Assembly (NCBI RefSeq): GCF_037126465.1
Contig: NC_088202.1
Coordinates: 101,711,962-101,775,961 of the forward strand
Direction: 5' to 3'
From: Ornithodoros turicata
Taxonomy: Eukaryota; Arthropoda; Arachnida; Ixodida; Argasidae
DNA: 64,000 bases
The translations under genes and the position numbers were made by a program. The notes under the pieces are model-generated. The model was not told the origin of the DNA. It worked only from the letters and a program-made list of their open reading frames with translations, and did not search any database. The first letter of the stretch is position 1, and each line of letters opens with the position of its first letter. Below, piece after piece: positions 1-11,707 of the stretch.

Positions 1-118
1 CACGGGGAACCCATTTCCACACGTTAGATTGCCTTGGGAAATTTCGGAGTTCAAACCAAGAAACTAACTTTCCGTCAACTGAAATGAAATAAAAATGTTA
101 CCAATATGTGGCAAAAGT
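1..118 (-). repeat. Dispersed repeat, inverted relative to 21023-21165
   Basis: This stretch reads as the reverse complement of 21023-21165: the start CACGGGGAACCCATTTCC matches the end of the other copy, and the words for 'GACGGAAAGTTA', 'TTTCCCAAGG' and 'GCATACTGGTAACATT' follow in the same order. The distal copy carries an extra T-rich insertion (TTTCTTTC). No coding content was seen. It is probably the end of a mobile element cut by the window edge; the satellite array begins directly after it. Confidence 0.75.
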
Positions 119-2870
119 GCAGTGCATCCACTTTGAATTGTCCCTTTACGACTGCGCTAGCTGCCAATGTTTTAAGCATGTGTAGTTGTTCTGTGCTTCG
201 TGTGGTGCATTGGTTTATCATGTGCGCCAATGAAGTGTACAGAGTAAATTCACAGGTTACCCTCGGGTGTTTGTAAGCGTGCAGTACTTGCTCCGCGCCT
301 TTCAATTATCTGCTTACGATTGCGCTGGCTAACTGACAGTGTTTATGCATGTGTAGTCTTACCGTGGTTCCTGTTGGCATTAGTGTTATGATGTAGTTAA
401 CGGAGCGTTCAGCGTTGGTTTCCAGGTTAGTCTCGTGTTTGGGAAGCGTGTAGGTGCTTGCTTCACCCACTTTCAATTATCTGCTTACATTTACATTGGC
501 TGACTGACAGCATTTTGTGCATGTGTAGTTACTGTGCTTCGTGTCTGCATGAGTTTTATCGTGTTATAGTCTAGCGTTATTTTGCAGGTTGCCCTCGGGT
601 CTTGGGAAGCGTGTAGTGCTTGCTTCACCCACTTTCAATTATCTGCTTATGATTGCGCTGGCTTGCTGACAGCGTTGTATGCCACATGGACTTGTTACTG
701 TGCTTCCTTTTTTTCATCAGTGTTATCATGTGTGTTAATCCAGGGTTCAGCGTTATTTTTGTAGGTGAGCTGTTGGGTATTCGTAAGCGTGCAGCGCTAG
801 CTTCACCCACTTTCAATTATCTATTTACGGTTGCCCTGGCTGACAATGTTTTAAGCATGTGTAGTTGTTATGTGCTTCAGTCTGCATAGGTTCACCCTGT
901 GTGCTAATCGAGCGTATAGTGTTAATTTGCAGGCTTTTCTCGGGTGTTGGTATAAGTCAATATCTGCTTACCATTGCGTTGGCTGGCTCACAGTGTTTTA
1001 CGCATGTGTAACTGTTAGTGTGCGCGTTGCGTGAATTAGTTTTGTCGTGTGTCTTAATCCTGATCGAGCTTCTGCGTTAATTCGCAGGTTGCCCTCGCGT
1101 GTTGTGTAGCGCGTCGTGCTTACTCAACTCACTTTCAATTATCTGCCTGGGATTGCTGGCAGCGTTTTATACAAGTGTGATGGTTACCGTCGTCCCTGTG
1201 TGCATCTTCATAATATGTGCTAGTTGAGCGTCAAGCGTTAATTTGCAGATTGCCCTTGTTTGTTTGAAAGTGTGCGGTGCTTGATCATACACATTCAGTT
1301 ATCTCCTTACGGTAGTGATTTGTGCATGTGTAGTTGTTGTTGTGTTTCTTAGTGTGCTCGCGCCTTAATAATGTGCACTAATCGAGCGTTCAGCGGTAAT
1401 TCGCAAATTGCCCTCGGGTTTGGTAAGTGCGCAGTGCTTCCTTCACCCACTTGCAATTATCTGTGTAGGGTTGTGCTGCTTAGCTGAGAGTGTTTTATGC
1501 ATATGTAATTGTTACCGTGCTTCATGTGGGCGTTGGTTTTATCATGTGTGCTAATCTAATTTTCAGCGTTAATTCGCGGGTTGCTCTTGTATGGTGGTAA
1601 CCGCGCTGTGCTTGCTTCACACACTTTCAATTATCTGCTTATGATTGCGCTGGCTTGCTGACAGTTGTTTTATGCATGTGTAGTTACTGTGCTCCCTGCT
1701 TGCATTAGCTTTATTGTGTGTGCTAATGGAGCATTCAGCGTTAATTCGGAGGTTGTCCCCATCTAGTTGTACGTGGTTGTTTCACCCACTTTCAGCTTTT
1801 TCTGTTTACGGTTGCTCTGGCTGGCCAACAGTGTTTTTTGTATGTGTGGCTGTTACTGTGCTTTCATTGTGCATTAGCTTTATCGTGTTTGGTGATCGAG
1901 TGTTCATGCAGGGTACCTTCGGATGGTAACTGTGCAGTGCTTGCTCCCATTCTTTCAGTTATCTATTCACGAGTGCTCTTGGTGGCTGTCAGTATGGAGC
2001 CTGGCTGACAATTTTTATGGTATCTGCAGTTGTTACTGTGCTTTCTGTGTGCATTAGTTTTATCGTGTGCGCTAGTCGAGCGTTCAGGTTGCCCTCGGGT
2101 GTTGGGAGGAGTGCAGTGTGTGCTTCGCCCACTTTCAGTATGCATTTGTTTTACCGTGTGTAGAATTGAGCGTTCAGTGTTTAATCACATGTTGCTGTCA
2201 AATGTTGGTAAGCATGCGCCGCTTGCTACATTCACTTTCAATTGCCGGTTTACTCATTACCTTGCAGCATATGGAATAGCCGGTTATAAAAGCGGCTAAC
2301 TAACAGTGGCGTCGCACAGACTTGTCGACGTTCAAGCCCGGGTCCAGCCCAAGTTCGCCAAAAGAAGGCTTTACACGGCCGACCCGGCCCCCGGCCCTAA
2401 TCTGGTTCGGGTCAGCCCGAGCCCCTACCGTAGTCTGTTGGGCGCATTGCTTGGTTCACTTTCAATTAGCCGTTCATTTATAGTTTAATAGATCTTGTTG
2501 ATTGTAATATTTTGTATGTGTATTCGTTGCTGGTGTTTCATGCGTGCTATGGTTGGTTGCAATGGTGGAAGCGTTAATTCGCAGGTTGCCCTCGGATGCC
2601 GGTGATTGCGCGGCACTGGCTTTATCCACTTTCAGTGATTTCTTTACTTACCATTAGCTTGCTCTCGGTGGCTTGCAAGTTTTTATATATCTGTATTTGC
2701 TTTTGTGCTTCCGGTGTGCAATGGTTGGTTATCAGTTTGCTAATCGAGCGTTCATTCACAGGTTGCTTGCTGACACTAGTTTTAGTCGTGTGTGTTGGCT
2801 GCTGTGCTTCTGATGTGCATTGGTTCTATTGTGTCCAATACTAACTTCATCCACTTACAGTTGATTGATT
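119..2870 (+). repeat. Diverged satellite array, period about 165-170 bp
   Basis: The anchor word CTTTCAATTATCTGCTTA, or clear variants, recurs near 131, 299, 471, 632, 812, 955, 1132, 1293, 1451, 1623, 1788, 1951, 2131, 2241, 2459, 2629 and 2850, a spacing mostly of 158-180 bases. Between anchors each unit repeats GATTGCGCTGGC, a TGCATGTGTAGTTG word, GCATTAGTTTTATCGTGTG, AATCGAGCGTTCAGCGTTAATTC and GGTTGCCCTCGGGT. Units are substantially diverged and one (around 2300-2450) carries an unrelated GC-rich insertion. Short ORFs here are repeat by-products. The nucleosome-sized unit is typical of satellite DNA. Confidence 0.85.
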
Positions 2871-2904
2871 GAGATATAAAAAATATGAATGTGCACAGTT
2901 GTCT

Positions 2905-3383
2905 GATTACGTATCGTTACATATGGCTGTGATGGGCTGGTTGGCGGTCCGTGGATAACGGCGAAGTTACCCAGCTACGAAGACGGCACGGCTTGAGAAG
3001 CCCCCCAACAGATCCGGCCCATCGCCCATCAGGTCTCATGTAGTGGAATACCATCTCCTCTACAGCTGGCATATTGGCTCGCTGCTTTCCAGCTGTTGTT
3101 GTCCAGCTTTCAGCTATGTACAAGAATGCGCTACTTTTGTAAGCACCCTGAAGCGGTCGCTTCCCAGTAAACCACAGACGTCCTATGGATACCCATGCAG
3201 TATCCCAAAATGGCGATTCAGATATCCCTGGGATATACGTGAAAAATCCGTGGATGTCCATGGGCCATCCAGGAGACCAAATTTTACACACAATTTGATG
3301 TCTCCTGAATCCAGTAATCAGTCCAGAGGATCCAGTAGTCATTGACAGAATGGCGTAAATGCAGGCTAGCTGGTGGATAAATT
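2905..3383. repeat. Word-rich repeat with GGATATCC/GGATGTCC motifs
   Basis: The interval contains many short variants of a palindromic word (GGGATATCC, TGGATGTCC, TCCTATGGATACCC, ATCCAGTAGTCA). 'GGATCCAGTAGTCA' is found on both sides of the small palindrome at 3384-3412. The open frames on both strands show no recognisable domain. A similar vocabulary (GGATGTCC, GATATTCAGG, TTTACTGG) recurs at 4320-4625. This is probably non-autonomous transposon debris; it is not coding as far as I can see. Confidence 0.35.
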
Positions 3384-3412
3384 CCATGATAGGCAAGGCT
3401 TGCCTATCATGG
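3384..3412. mobile_element. Minimal palindrome, CCATGATAGGCAAG family
   Basis: CCATGATAGGCAAG is followed after one base by its exact reverse complement, giving a 29-base near-perfect hairpin. The same 14-base end begins and closes the 121-bp hairpin element at 29899-30019, so this looks like an internally deleted or end-only member of that family. Confidence 0.7.
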
Positions 3413-5029
3413 GATCCAGTAGTCAGTGAATGGATGTATAGGGGACATTAGTGAAGACACATATCCAAACCACTCATAAGTTTATTAATGTAGTGTTCTT
3501 ATAACTGACTATATAGAGCTCATACATTTGCAGTTTAGTTGTCAAATGTAGTTGCGCTGTCATCAGCTGCGCTTCTTTTATTAATCTGAACTTACTCTTA
3601 GTTTATACATATCTGAGATGACGACGCCACGCTGATGTGTTTGTCATGTGTGTGGGTGTTGAACACAACAATGCAAATTGAACAAAAAATGCCTGGAATA
3701 TCAACAACAGTAAAAAAAAAAAAAAAAAAACAGGAACTGTGCCCCGCTGCGTTCGGCCACACTCCGACACACGGTGCACCAACGCTGACCAGGTTAACGA
3801 AGGTGCTCTCACCAACAAGAAGAGCACTTCTTCTGTCCTCCACCGCACACGAGGATTTGAAGGGAGACCAGAGCATTCGCAATAGTCTATGTTGACAAAA
3901 TCGCCAGAGCATATACTGAATACAAGTTGTTGGGGGCACGTTCCTTACGTGTATTGGGCCGTGATACATTTGTAACTGTGAGGGGGTGCTTCTTTGCAGT
4001 TAACCTGTGTACCTGCAGAGTCAAGGTATGACCAATAACGCTTCTGGCATTCCTTCCTGTCAAATACGGTGTTTTTAATTCAAGCTATTGTCTATAATGT
4101 GATTAGCTGCTGAGTGGAGCTGTAAAAGTGATCGAATTCCACTGTTGCTTGACGAGCGCTACGTATAGATAAATACTTTCACGGCTAGCGGCACTTCAAC
4201 GATAAAAATATATAACGATTTTACTTGTTCCCCCATATCCAGTTAACATTTACAGAAGTTTTTGCTTGCTCTCAGCACACACAAAAAATGTGGCTTGTGA
4301 ACAAGATGTCATAAACTTCACATTTATCCGTATATGTCCAGTCGACGTCCTGGCGACGTTCCTGTGACGTTGAACCAGTGCCCAAAATCTCGTGCACTGG
4401 ATCCTCCATGAATATCCCAGGGATCTCCAGGCCGCTTCCTCCATTCAAATATCCAAAGCGCGATTCCTGCAGACCTACCTAGGACATCAGTTATTTACTG
4501 GGTAAAACCGAAACGCGAATGTCGTTCTGGGACATTCCATAGACATCGCATGGTTGTCAAGATATTCAGGACGTTCGCGACCTTGTAGGGATGTCCTATG
4601 GATATGAATAGTTTACTGGATTGTAGCAAAACAATCATCTTGCCCTGATCACACGTCATAGGCAATATTACTTTGCGGTCATGTGACTTTGTTTATATTC
4701 TGTTTTGGCACTTGCTGCCAGTAGTAGACGATTAGATTAGCTTATTTATGTGAAATATGTGGTGCTTCTACTAGGCATGGTAGCTTTAGTTACACTGCAA
4801 CATATATACAACGACGGCAGTGAGGAACCCAGCGTTGTTGTTCTTGAGGATGGCGCGAAGTGCACTGAGAACTGCTCTGCTGCTTTTTCAGTTAGTGAGC
4901 AATAATAGCTTTACGTAAATAACAACGGAGAGCTTCACAACGTTGTATTACGTGTGTGTCTTTGTCTCGCCTTGGTAATTTTGTTTTAGTCCCTGCACTG
5001 GGGTTTTATCGCTTTTCACAGTGGACAGC
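3413..5029. other. No gene seen; word-rich repeat at 4320-4625, poly(A) at about 3711-3730
   Basis: I see no supported gene. The stretch holds a run of about 20 A bases near 3711-3730, a short ORF on each strand without recognisable domains, and a second block of GGATGTCC/GATATTC words at 4320-4625 like that at 2905-3383. Confidence 0.5.
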
Positions 5030-5673
5030 TTCCTAAAGAGCCTCGCTTCATCTGTCCATACTCCATAGAGACCCTCATCCAACGGTTCCGTCTGAATGTC
5101 CGCTATGGTGGTAGCTTATGATCGGATCTTATATGATCGGAAAAGCAACCTCTCCAAACTGCTCCATGTGCGCTGTTGTGGAGGATGTCGAGCACATTTT
5201 AATGTCCTGCGTACGGTACACCGAAGCTCGCAGTGGTGACGGAAGCTGGCAGAAGTGGACGGCCGTCCGCTCAGTGTTTGAAAAGTACTTGGACCCTGGC
5301 CATCCCACTGTCAGGCACCGAGCGTTCTCCGCCGTGGTGAAATTTTTCTGAGACATTGATGCAGACAACAAATTTTGAAACTACGGGTGCTTGTGGGTTT
5401 TGTTGATCAACTGTTTGTATGTTTTGTGACAACTCTGTGTTTGCAAACGTTTTTTGTCGGAATCACCACCAACCACTAATAATCATCATCGCCATGGTCA
5501 TTCTAATCATCGTCGTCATCGGTAATAGCCAACAAAATCATCAGCAACAGCAGCAGCATCCCAGGAATTTTCCACCAATGTATCTGGTGCAAGTGATGTG
5601 GAGTTCTTTGCCACACACTAGTGAAGACAAAACTTCCCTTTTATTTTGTCGTTAAATCAATCAATCAATCAGC
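5030..5673 (+). pseudogene. LINE ORF2 C-terminus and 3' tail, 5'-truncated
   Basis: From about 5110 the plus strand encodes a short C-terminal segment with a C-x2-C...H-x4-C zinc-knuckle pattern: 'NCSMC', then 'EDVEHILMSC', then an 'RHRAFSAVVKFF' end before a stop. This is the standard tail of RNase H-type LINE ORF2 proteins (I/R1-like group), where it follows the reverse transcriptase and RNase H. The upstream frame ('RLNV..YGG') is broken by frameshifts, and most of the element is missing. A CAG-rich 3' UTR follows, and the fragment ends in (AATC)n at about 5655-5672, typical of a LINE tail. It is dead and probably inserted already truncated. Confidence 0.75.
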
Positions 5674-5892
5674 CTCCTAAACAGACGAGTGCTTCATTGG
5701 TAACTGCTGGCTACTCTGCGCTCTCGTTTCGTTGATTGGGATCCTTCGTCATCCGGAAATTTTTGCTTCAAACGGCCAGCGTTGAATAAACTGGGGATCG
5801 ACTCACAAGAAATACTTGACGCATAATCACAAAATAGAAATAAATGATTGGTCACAGGCACCAACTGCGTGAACAGCAGCTTTTGCTACGAA
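5674..5892. other. No gene seen
   Basis: Unique-looking sequence between a LINE tail and a SINE piece. No feature recognised. Confidence 0.5.
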
Positions 5893-6027
5893 TGTCGGCA
5901 TATGTCGGCACAGTTCCCCTAGAAGTCGGCCCAGGACGCACACTTCCCCAGGGCGTCAGTCGTGACGTTGCCCACATACGTGAGGCCGACAACGGCAAGC
6001 CCTTTCACCATCACCACCACCACCACC
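5893..6027 (+). mobile_element. SINE body fragment (tick-type)
   Basis: GTCGGCACAGTTCCCCTAGA and GTCGGCCCAGGACGCACACT are shared with the full SINE at 23748-24048, and the rest (CCAGGGCGTCAGTCGTGACG, CATACGTGAGGCCGACAACG, then a CAC-rich end) matches 36205-36330 in the other orientation. The tRNA head is absent. It is a 5'-truncated or internal copy. Confidence 0.8.
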
Positions 6028-6469
6028 TTTTGCTACGAATAACGATACAAATTAGCATCTTGGCCACAGGCGCGGTTGTTACACGACACAGGCAAGGGTT
6101 TACATTGTGCGCGTATTTATGAAGGTTGCGGGCTCGTCCGGTTCTTTATTCGCGTCAATAATCACCTATGATGCGCCGTCCTTCGTGTCTGAGGTAGTGG
6201 CTGCATCAATAATCGGCAATGCCGCTCGCGGGCTGCTTTTTAAGCCGGTTACCCGTTCGCCCCCATGGGCACGGGCGTACTCCCAGTACGAGCAGCACGC
6301 TGCCCTGTACCCATTGTATGTAGACTATATAGACACAGTGTCCAAGCAGTGCACTGCACTGAATGTGCCTATGGAGGTGGGAGGACAGGATATTCGAGGC
6401 TATTTTATCGCATGCAGTTATGCGAAATGAATCATCACGCTGCTAAGACAACAGCCACCCTCACCTGAA

Positions 6470-6642
6470 CTTTCAGAGCATTGTGCTGGCCCAAGCAGCA
6501 CAATGTACTGAAAGTCAAGTGCAATAGGGGTGGCCGGTATGTGTCTTATCAATGTTCTTTAGTTTCAGAATTCTGTTCAAGGCCTTCCACCTACCCGTCC
6601 ACCCCTATTGCACTCGACTTTCAGTACATTGTGCTGCTTGGG
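6470..6642. mobile_element. Palindromic MITE, AAGCAGCACAATGTACTG family, copy 1
   Basis: The element 6491-6642 begins CCAAGCAGCACAATGTACTG and ends with the inverse, CAGTACATTGTGCTGCTTGG. The inverted arms run about 47 bases (through GTGCAATAGGGGTGG). The core shares GTATGTGTCTTATCAATG and CAAGGCCTTCCACC with the copies at 44589-44889. A partial extra end ('CTTTCAGAGCATTGTGCTGG') directly abuts the left terminus at 6471-6490, as if this copy landed in or beside another copy's end. Non-coding. Confidence 0.85.
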
Positions 6643-8983
6643 GGGTGTCCACGACATGCACATGTCACGGGAGGTTGGCGCAGTACCGTCTGGGCTGATC
6701 AGGAGATAGTTCTTATCAGCCGAGAGGGCGAGGCAGAAGAACGTGCACCCAGCAGTTGCCGCCGGGTAGACAGCGACATAATTTAGCATTCCAGTTCAAC
6801 CGAAGTCTGTCCTGCCGTGGAATTCTGCGTTTTGTTAGCGCGCAGCTAACATTCAGTAAACCACTACAAACATAGTTTGTAAGTCAAACGTCGCCTGTCA
6901 AACTTGCCTGTCAAAAAGCCTGTCACTTACAAACATATGCTATACGTGCAGCCAAAGAGCTCCTGCTAATTTTTTCCCCCCTTATACTACAAACATAGGT
7001 ATCACAAGTGGGCAGAAGCTTCGCGTTGCGCGTACTCCCTCTCGACGCCATAGTTTACCTTCCTTAGACGTTATTAAGACGATAATTTGGCTCGATTCCC
7101 TTTGTTACTACACCGTCCTCCTGCCGCTTCAGGAGTTTCTTCGGACGTTCGCTCCACGTCCGCAGTGTCCGATCGACGTCCGTGGGACTCTTCGTGCTTG
7201 TAAGAGAAGGCTGATACACTGTGGGTGTCTGCAGCACGATCAGTTTTCGCTAAGGTACGTGCAACGTGCGTTTTGTAACGTGTTTGAGATCTTGCAGCGC
7301 GAGCTGCATATTCAGTCGACCGCCGCTCTTTTACCCTCGGCAACGTGCTGTGTCCCTGATGCAGTCCCGCTCATATGCACCAAGGTCTCCGTCACTTTTG
7401 GGAGTTTGTCCTCAACCGGCCTCTCCACCGTGCTTTGATCACCTGAACTGCCATGGCCATCATAATCTTTTATTGGCACTGGGGCAGCGCACAGCCTGCT
7501 GGCCGGCTTCCGCCCCACCTCATCATCGTTTATATATATATATATATATAATGTGTGTGTATGTATGTATGCGTTTTTTGTACCTTCCCGGTGCAGATGA
7601 TTAGAACTTGTCGATCCCGATGAGTCATTCGAGGATATGCTATTTAACATATTGTGCTTTATTTATACAGTCCAAAAATCGCACCATGAAGGTTACATCA
7701 GATAAGCGATGCACTCACACAACATCATATAAATTCCAGAGTCCTTGGTTCCCTGTGCCCACGCGTGTCCCTTCTAGCATGCACACAGGATAGGCGCTCA
7801 TCAAAAGACCCACAGAATGTGTAACCACAACGGAGATGTAAGTACATCTTTTTTACAGGAGTAAGGGCGCTTTGTTTACACACATTCGAAAAATACGTAG
7901 GTGCATACAACTGTAGCACGCAGTCAAGTTAAAGAGTCGACAAACAACGTTTGCGTGAAGTACATGAGCACACAAGAGACAAATCTGCAAACATTTTTCA
8001 GAATAGTTAACACTGCTCTTTTCTGTGCACGAAGAGCTGGACACGATTATAACGTACCACCCTGATTTGTCCGAAATTGTGTAGCGTCTAAGTCGCATAC
8101 TGTTACACATATACAACTGGATTAACACGCGGTCGTTAGCACAGCTGTAACGCGTATGGCAACATTCTGTAGCTGTGAATAAAGTGCATGCGATGCTGCA
8201 TATCAACAGAAGAATAGCAATGCATTGTTAGACGGAACACGCCGCACTATGTTCTTGCATACTGGACAACTTAAGCTCCTGGTTCAGCTTCTCGGTTAGC
8301 TGGCAGAATATCCAGAAATGTGACGCAATTGCAGTAGTAAATGGACGATCGCACGGACGAGACACCCGGATCGAGAGCCATCGCGCCTTAACAGACTGTA
8401 TTCGAAACATCTGTGACTGCACATATCACTCCATGAGGGGATGGGAATTTCTTTTTGATGGAAAGGTACAGAATCATATTCTCCATCAGAACTAAGGGCA
8501 CTATCCGTTCTGCCATGGCACTGGATAGCTGAATTGGTCTTTCACTTTATCTATCTAGTCACAGAAACTGCAACTTCTCGAACGCGCTTCTCCCTTAACC
8601 CCAGCGTAACGGCCCCAAGTTACGTTTGGTGCAGAGCAGTATGCAATAATCTAAACTGAATCCTAAGCAAAAAAAAAAAAAAGAAGAAGAAGACTGCTGC
8701 TTGAATGTACTTGCGCAAATTGTTACGCATGATTGTATTGGTCAGCGTGGCCTTCACAACTGCAGCGTGTCATCCAGGTTTGCATATCTTGCCAGCCAGT
8801 TATAGGGTGTATTTTGCGAAACCAGGTGCTTATAAAAGTTTCCTATCAAATAAATCGACAGACGGCGTACTCTCGAGAATTCTATCACATGAAGTGTTCT
8901 GGCAGTCTGCAGCGTTTGCATCGAAGCGTTAACGTTTAGGTGTTGTATGACCATACAAACCTATGTGCATGTATACCAATATA
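6643..8983. other. No gene recognised; (TA)n at about 7531-7550
   Basis: Apart from a (TA)n microsatellite near 7531-7550 and an A-rich run near 8670-8685, I see no gene, tRNA or transposon. Several 60-117-codon open frames exist on both strands, overlapping one another without recognisable motifs. Confidence 0.5.
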
Positions 8984-9889
8984 CGAAGTGTGGCTATTAA
9001 ATAACGAGACTCCGCGTTTTGTAGCATTCGTGCATTTGCGAGCGGGAAGCGCATGCGCAATATGGGGATCCCGAACCTTCGGGTAAAGAATGTGACAAGC
9101 TGCGTCTCGATGTCATTTGTTATATTTGTGCCAGCGGTGCTCACAGATACAGCCACGCAGTTGCCTTGCCGGGATCGTGTCAAACTGGAGCAGCGGACCA
9201 ATCAGAAATTCCTCGTGAAATTTAAAAAAATAAAAATAAAACATCACCGAGTGAGTGCCTGAAACAGTTGCAGGAGGTGTACGGTGCCAATGCGATGTCA
9301 CGTGCGCGGGTGTTTGAGTCGCAAAAACGGTTTGGCATCGGACGGGAGGATGTTGAAGACGATGACAGACCAGGCCGGTCTGTCACTGCAGCGACACAAC
9401 AGAATGTACAAAAATTAATGAAATTGTTCGCAACGATCGCCGATTGAGCACTTGGTCGATAGGGGAGATGGTAGACATCTCAGGGAAAGAGTAAGGAAGA
9501 AGAGACCCAGGTTGTGGAAAAACAACTCGTGGACTCTCCACCAGGACAATGCGCGGTTGGTGAAGCAGTTTCTTGCCGACAAGAATGTTCCAGTGCTGGA
9601 CCACACTCCTTGTTCGCCGGAGGTAGCTCCTTGCGACTTTTACCTGTTTCCAAAGGTGAAGGAGACCCATTTCCAAACTCTCCCCGAACACAAGGACAGA
9701 ACACCAACACTACTGAAGCGCATGACACATGATGATCTGGAGCACTGCTTCCTACAGTGGAAAATGCGTGTTCAGCGTTCAATAGATAGGGGAGGGGAGT
9801 ATGTTGAAGGGGATAGGTGTTAATTTGGAATGATGTAATAATAAACACGATTTTCCCCTACAGTCTTGTCATTTAATAGCCACAACTCG
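8984..9889 (+). mobile_element. Internally deleted mariner element
   Basis: Both terminal inverted repeats are present: CGAAGTGTGGCTATTAAATA at the left and the inverse of CGAGTTGTGGCTATTAAATG at the right, each flanked by TA (8982-8983, 9890-9891), the target site of Tc1/mariner elements. At 906 bp it is well short of a complete mariner (about 1.3 kb). The missing part corresponds to the middle of the transposase. Confidence 0.93.
9190..9823 (+). pseudogene. Mariner transposase, broken
   Basis: Conceptual translation of the plus strand gives pieces of a mariner transposase in different frames. First comes the N-terminal 'EQRTNQKFLVKF', then 'ARVFESQKRFGIGREDVEDD' with 'RPGRSVTAAT' (DNA-binding/linker region), then a jump into 'WTLHQDNARLVKQFLADKN', 'SPEVAPCDFYLFPKVK', 'HCFLQWKMR' and 'RGGEYVEGD'. 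The second and third catalytic Asp motifs (HQDNA and APCDFYLFPK) are visible. The segment that should carry the first catalytic Asp is deleted, and there are frameshifts near 9225-9245 and 9415. The protein cannot be functional. The terminal repeats still look usable in trans if a related transposase exists elsewhere (inference). Confidence 0.92.
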
Positions 9890-10263
9890 TACGCTCATTT
9901 TGAGAGTGTGCCGACATAAAAAATTTTCAATACGTGGCCGCCCTATTTCTTCGTGTACACCTCGTTGGGTGCTTGTTCTCGGAGAGAACACTGCAGAGCA
10001 GCCTGTGCATTGCAGACGGAAAATCAGGTTCTGCGCTCATCGTTGAATCTGCAACACACAATGCGCATTCATTTTGAGCGCTAACCCTAGATGATAATTT
10101 GGCTAACGGAAGAAGCTAGTCCCCATTGTAGGTAGCCAAGTTTTTGCATATTGAACGCTGTTAACAGACACACTCCAGTCAAATACATGTGCAAAGCGAC
10201 CCATAGCACCAAAAAGCAGCAGCAGGTGCTGCCAGGTGTGTGTATATACATCAGCCAGGAGTA
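9890..10263. other. No gene seen
   Basis: Flank between the mariner and a TA-flanked MITE. Nothing recognised. Confidence 0.5.
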
Positions 10264-10496
10264 CAGCTCCGGTCAACCTTAATAACAACACTGAAACAAA
10301 ACGTCCCGTTCACGAGCGCGATTACAGCGACCCTTGGGGCCATGAAGAAATCTTAATTGAACAAAATTATTAGGTTAGTTTCACGCAAGGATTTTGTTCA
10401 CTTAACATTCCCCCAGTGCCCCAAGGGTGGCTGTTATCAGGCTGGGAAGTGAGACCGAATTTTTTCCAGCGTTATTATTAAGGTCGACCGGACCTG
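10264..10496. mobile_element. MITE with TA duplication, AGGTCCGGTCGACC ends
   Basis: The left end CAGCTCCGGTCAACCTTAAT and the inverse of the right end CAGGTCCGGTCGACCTTAAT match over about 30 bases (continuing AATAACAACACTG / AATAATAACGCTG). TA lies on both sides (10262-10263, 10497-10498). An inner region repeats CCCTTGGGG on both arms. Length 233 bp, no ORF. The TA site points to a Tc1/mariner-type mobiliser. Confidence 0.85.
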
Positions 10497-11410
10497 TACA
10501 TAAGTACGCTAATTAAGTTGCAACGCTTCTAGGCACAACTTGTATCAGCAAGAGGAGGACTTAGCACATATGTTCCGCCGCAAGGCGTCCATCTCGTGGC
10601 GGTGCCACACTACATGGAGCTTATAGCACTTTGTTGGCAGCAGAAAAACACTGTCAACAGAGTCACAAACATAGCGCATGGAATGCACAAGTGTTATTAG
10701 CAGGCAATTACATTGGCAAAATTGACACTCTATTACGCTTTAGGATACATTTGTTTGGCACACAGTTTTGCGTCTTTGGTGCTACAAGCTCTGCGCAGAA
10801 GAACAGTGCAGTACAGAGTGAGAGGTTAAGCAGATATCTGCATGTGCAAAGTGCGCATTCGAGTTCCTTTAGCTTTACCATCAACCCTGAATATCAGGAT
10901 CCGAAGCACTACAGGTCGTCGCGACTGCATTCAGATGAAATTGACTAAAAACAGTACATTTCGTGAAGACACCAGTGTTTACAAAGAGGTACGTCCAGAA
11001 AAGGGACGAAGCTGGGAGGGAGGCAGACAGTAAGGACAAACATATCTGTAAATATGATCACAGCTCAGCTTTGTTTGAAGCAAGCGTCGATCCCAGTCGT
11101 ACAAATATTTGACGCTTCTCGAATACGCGAAGACATCAATGATAAAGTGCAGGTCATCGTTTGGGAGACACAGTGCACTTATCCCTTGTCCTATCCTCGT
11201 AGGGGAAGAATGCCACGACAGGTACTATATAGATAGTGTGCCTATTAAATAAACGAACTGCATACATACGAGCATGTCGGGAGAAAAGTGTTGCTGTTGT
11301 CGGAACGTCACGCGTCGTATACTTCTGGGCCGCGTAGTCCGCAAGCCAATATTCCATTTAACTGCGTCCCTTGTGTTGCCCGATCGTTGAGCAGCAGCAT
11401 GCGAGCTTCA
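10497..11410. other. No gene seen; shared 30-base word at 11043-11073
   Basis: Only notable item: ACATATCTGTAAATATGATC followed by ACAGCTCA at about 11041-11067, repeated almost exactly at 13689-13716. No coding segment recognised. Confidence 0.5.
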
Positions 11411-11707
11411 GTATGAAGAAAGATGAAAGGAAGTGCCTCAGGGGGACGAGAGCCGCCGATATTTCGAGCAGAAACTATATTCTTCTTCTGGGCACCGTCC
11501 TCATCATTTGCGTGGTATTTAAAGGGTTAGGGATGACGTGTTAAAGGTTCATAAGTATTGTGGGTCGACGCACAATTCTCATGAATTTTTAACACGTCGT
11601 CGCTAACTCTTTAAATAATATGCCAATGATGAGGATGGTGCCCAGAAGAGGAATAGTCTCTGCTCGAAATATCGGCGGCGCTCGTCCTGAGGCACTTGCC
11701 TTCATAC
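11411..11707. mobile_element. Hairpin MITE, about 297 bp
   Basis: The two halves are imperfect inverted repeats: GTATGAAG...AAGTGCCTCAGG...GCCGCCGATATTTCGAGCAG on the left against the inverse of CTGCTCGAAATATCGGCGGC...CCTGAGGCACTT...CTTCATAC on the right. The arms are about 130 bases and continue through GGGCACCGTCCTCATCATT and GACGTGTTAAA around a loop of about 35 bases. No coding content. Confidence 0.88.

Noticed and set aside
119..2870. Regular spacing of repeats at the window start as a possible CRISPR array
   Set aside because: Units are about 165-170 bp, diverged throughout, with no short identical repeat and unique spacer pattern; the rest of the window is eukaryotic.
6001..6030. Poly-His stretch from CAC/ATC repeats as a protein feature
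   Set aside because: It is the microsatellite edge of a SINE fragment and appears in inverse at 36208-36232.
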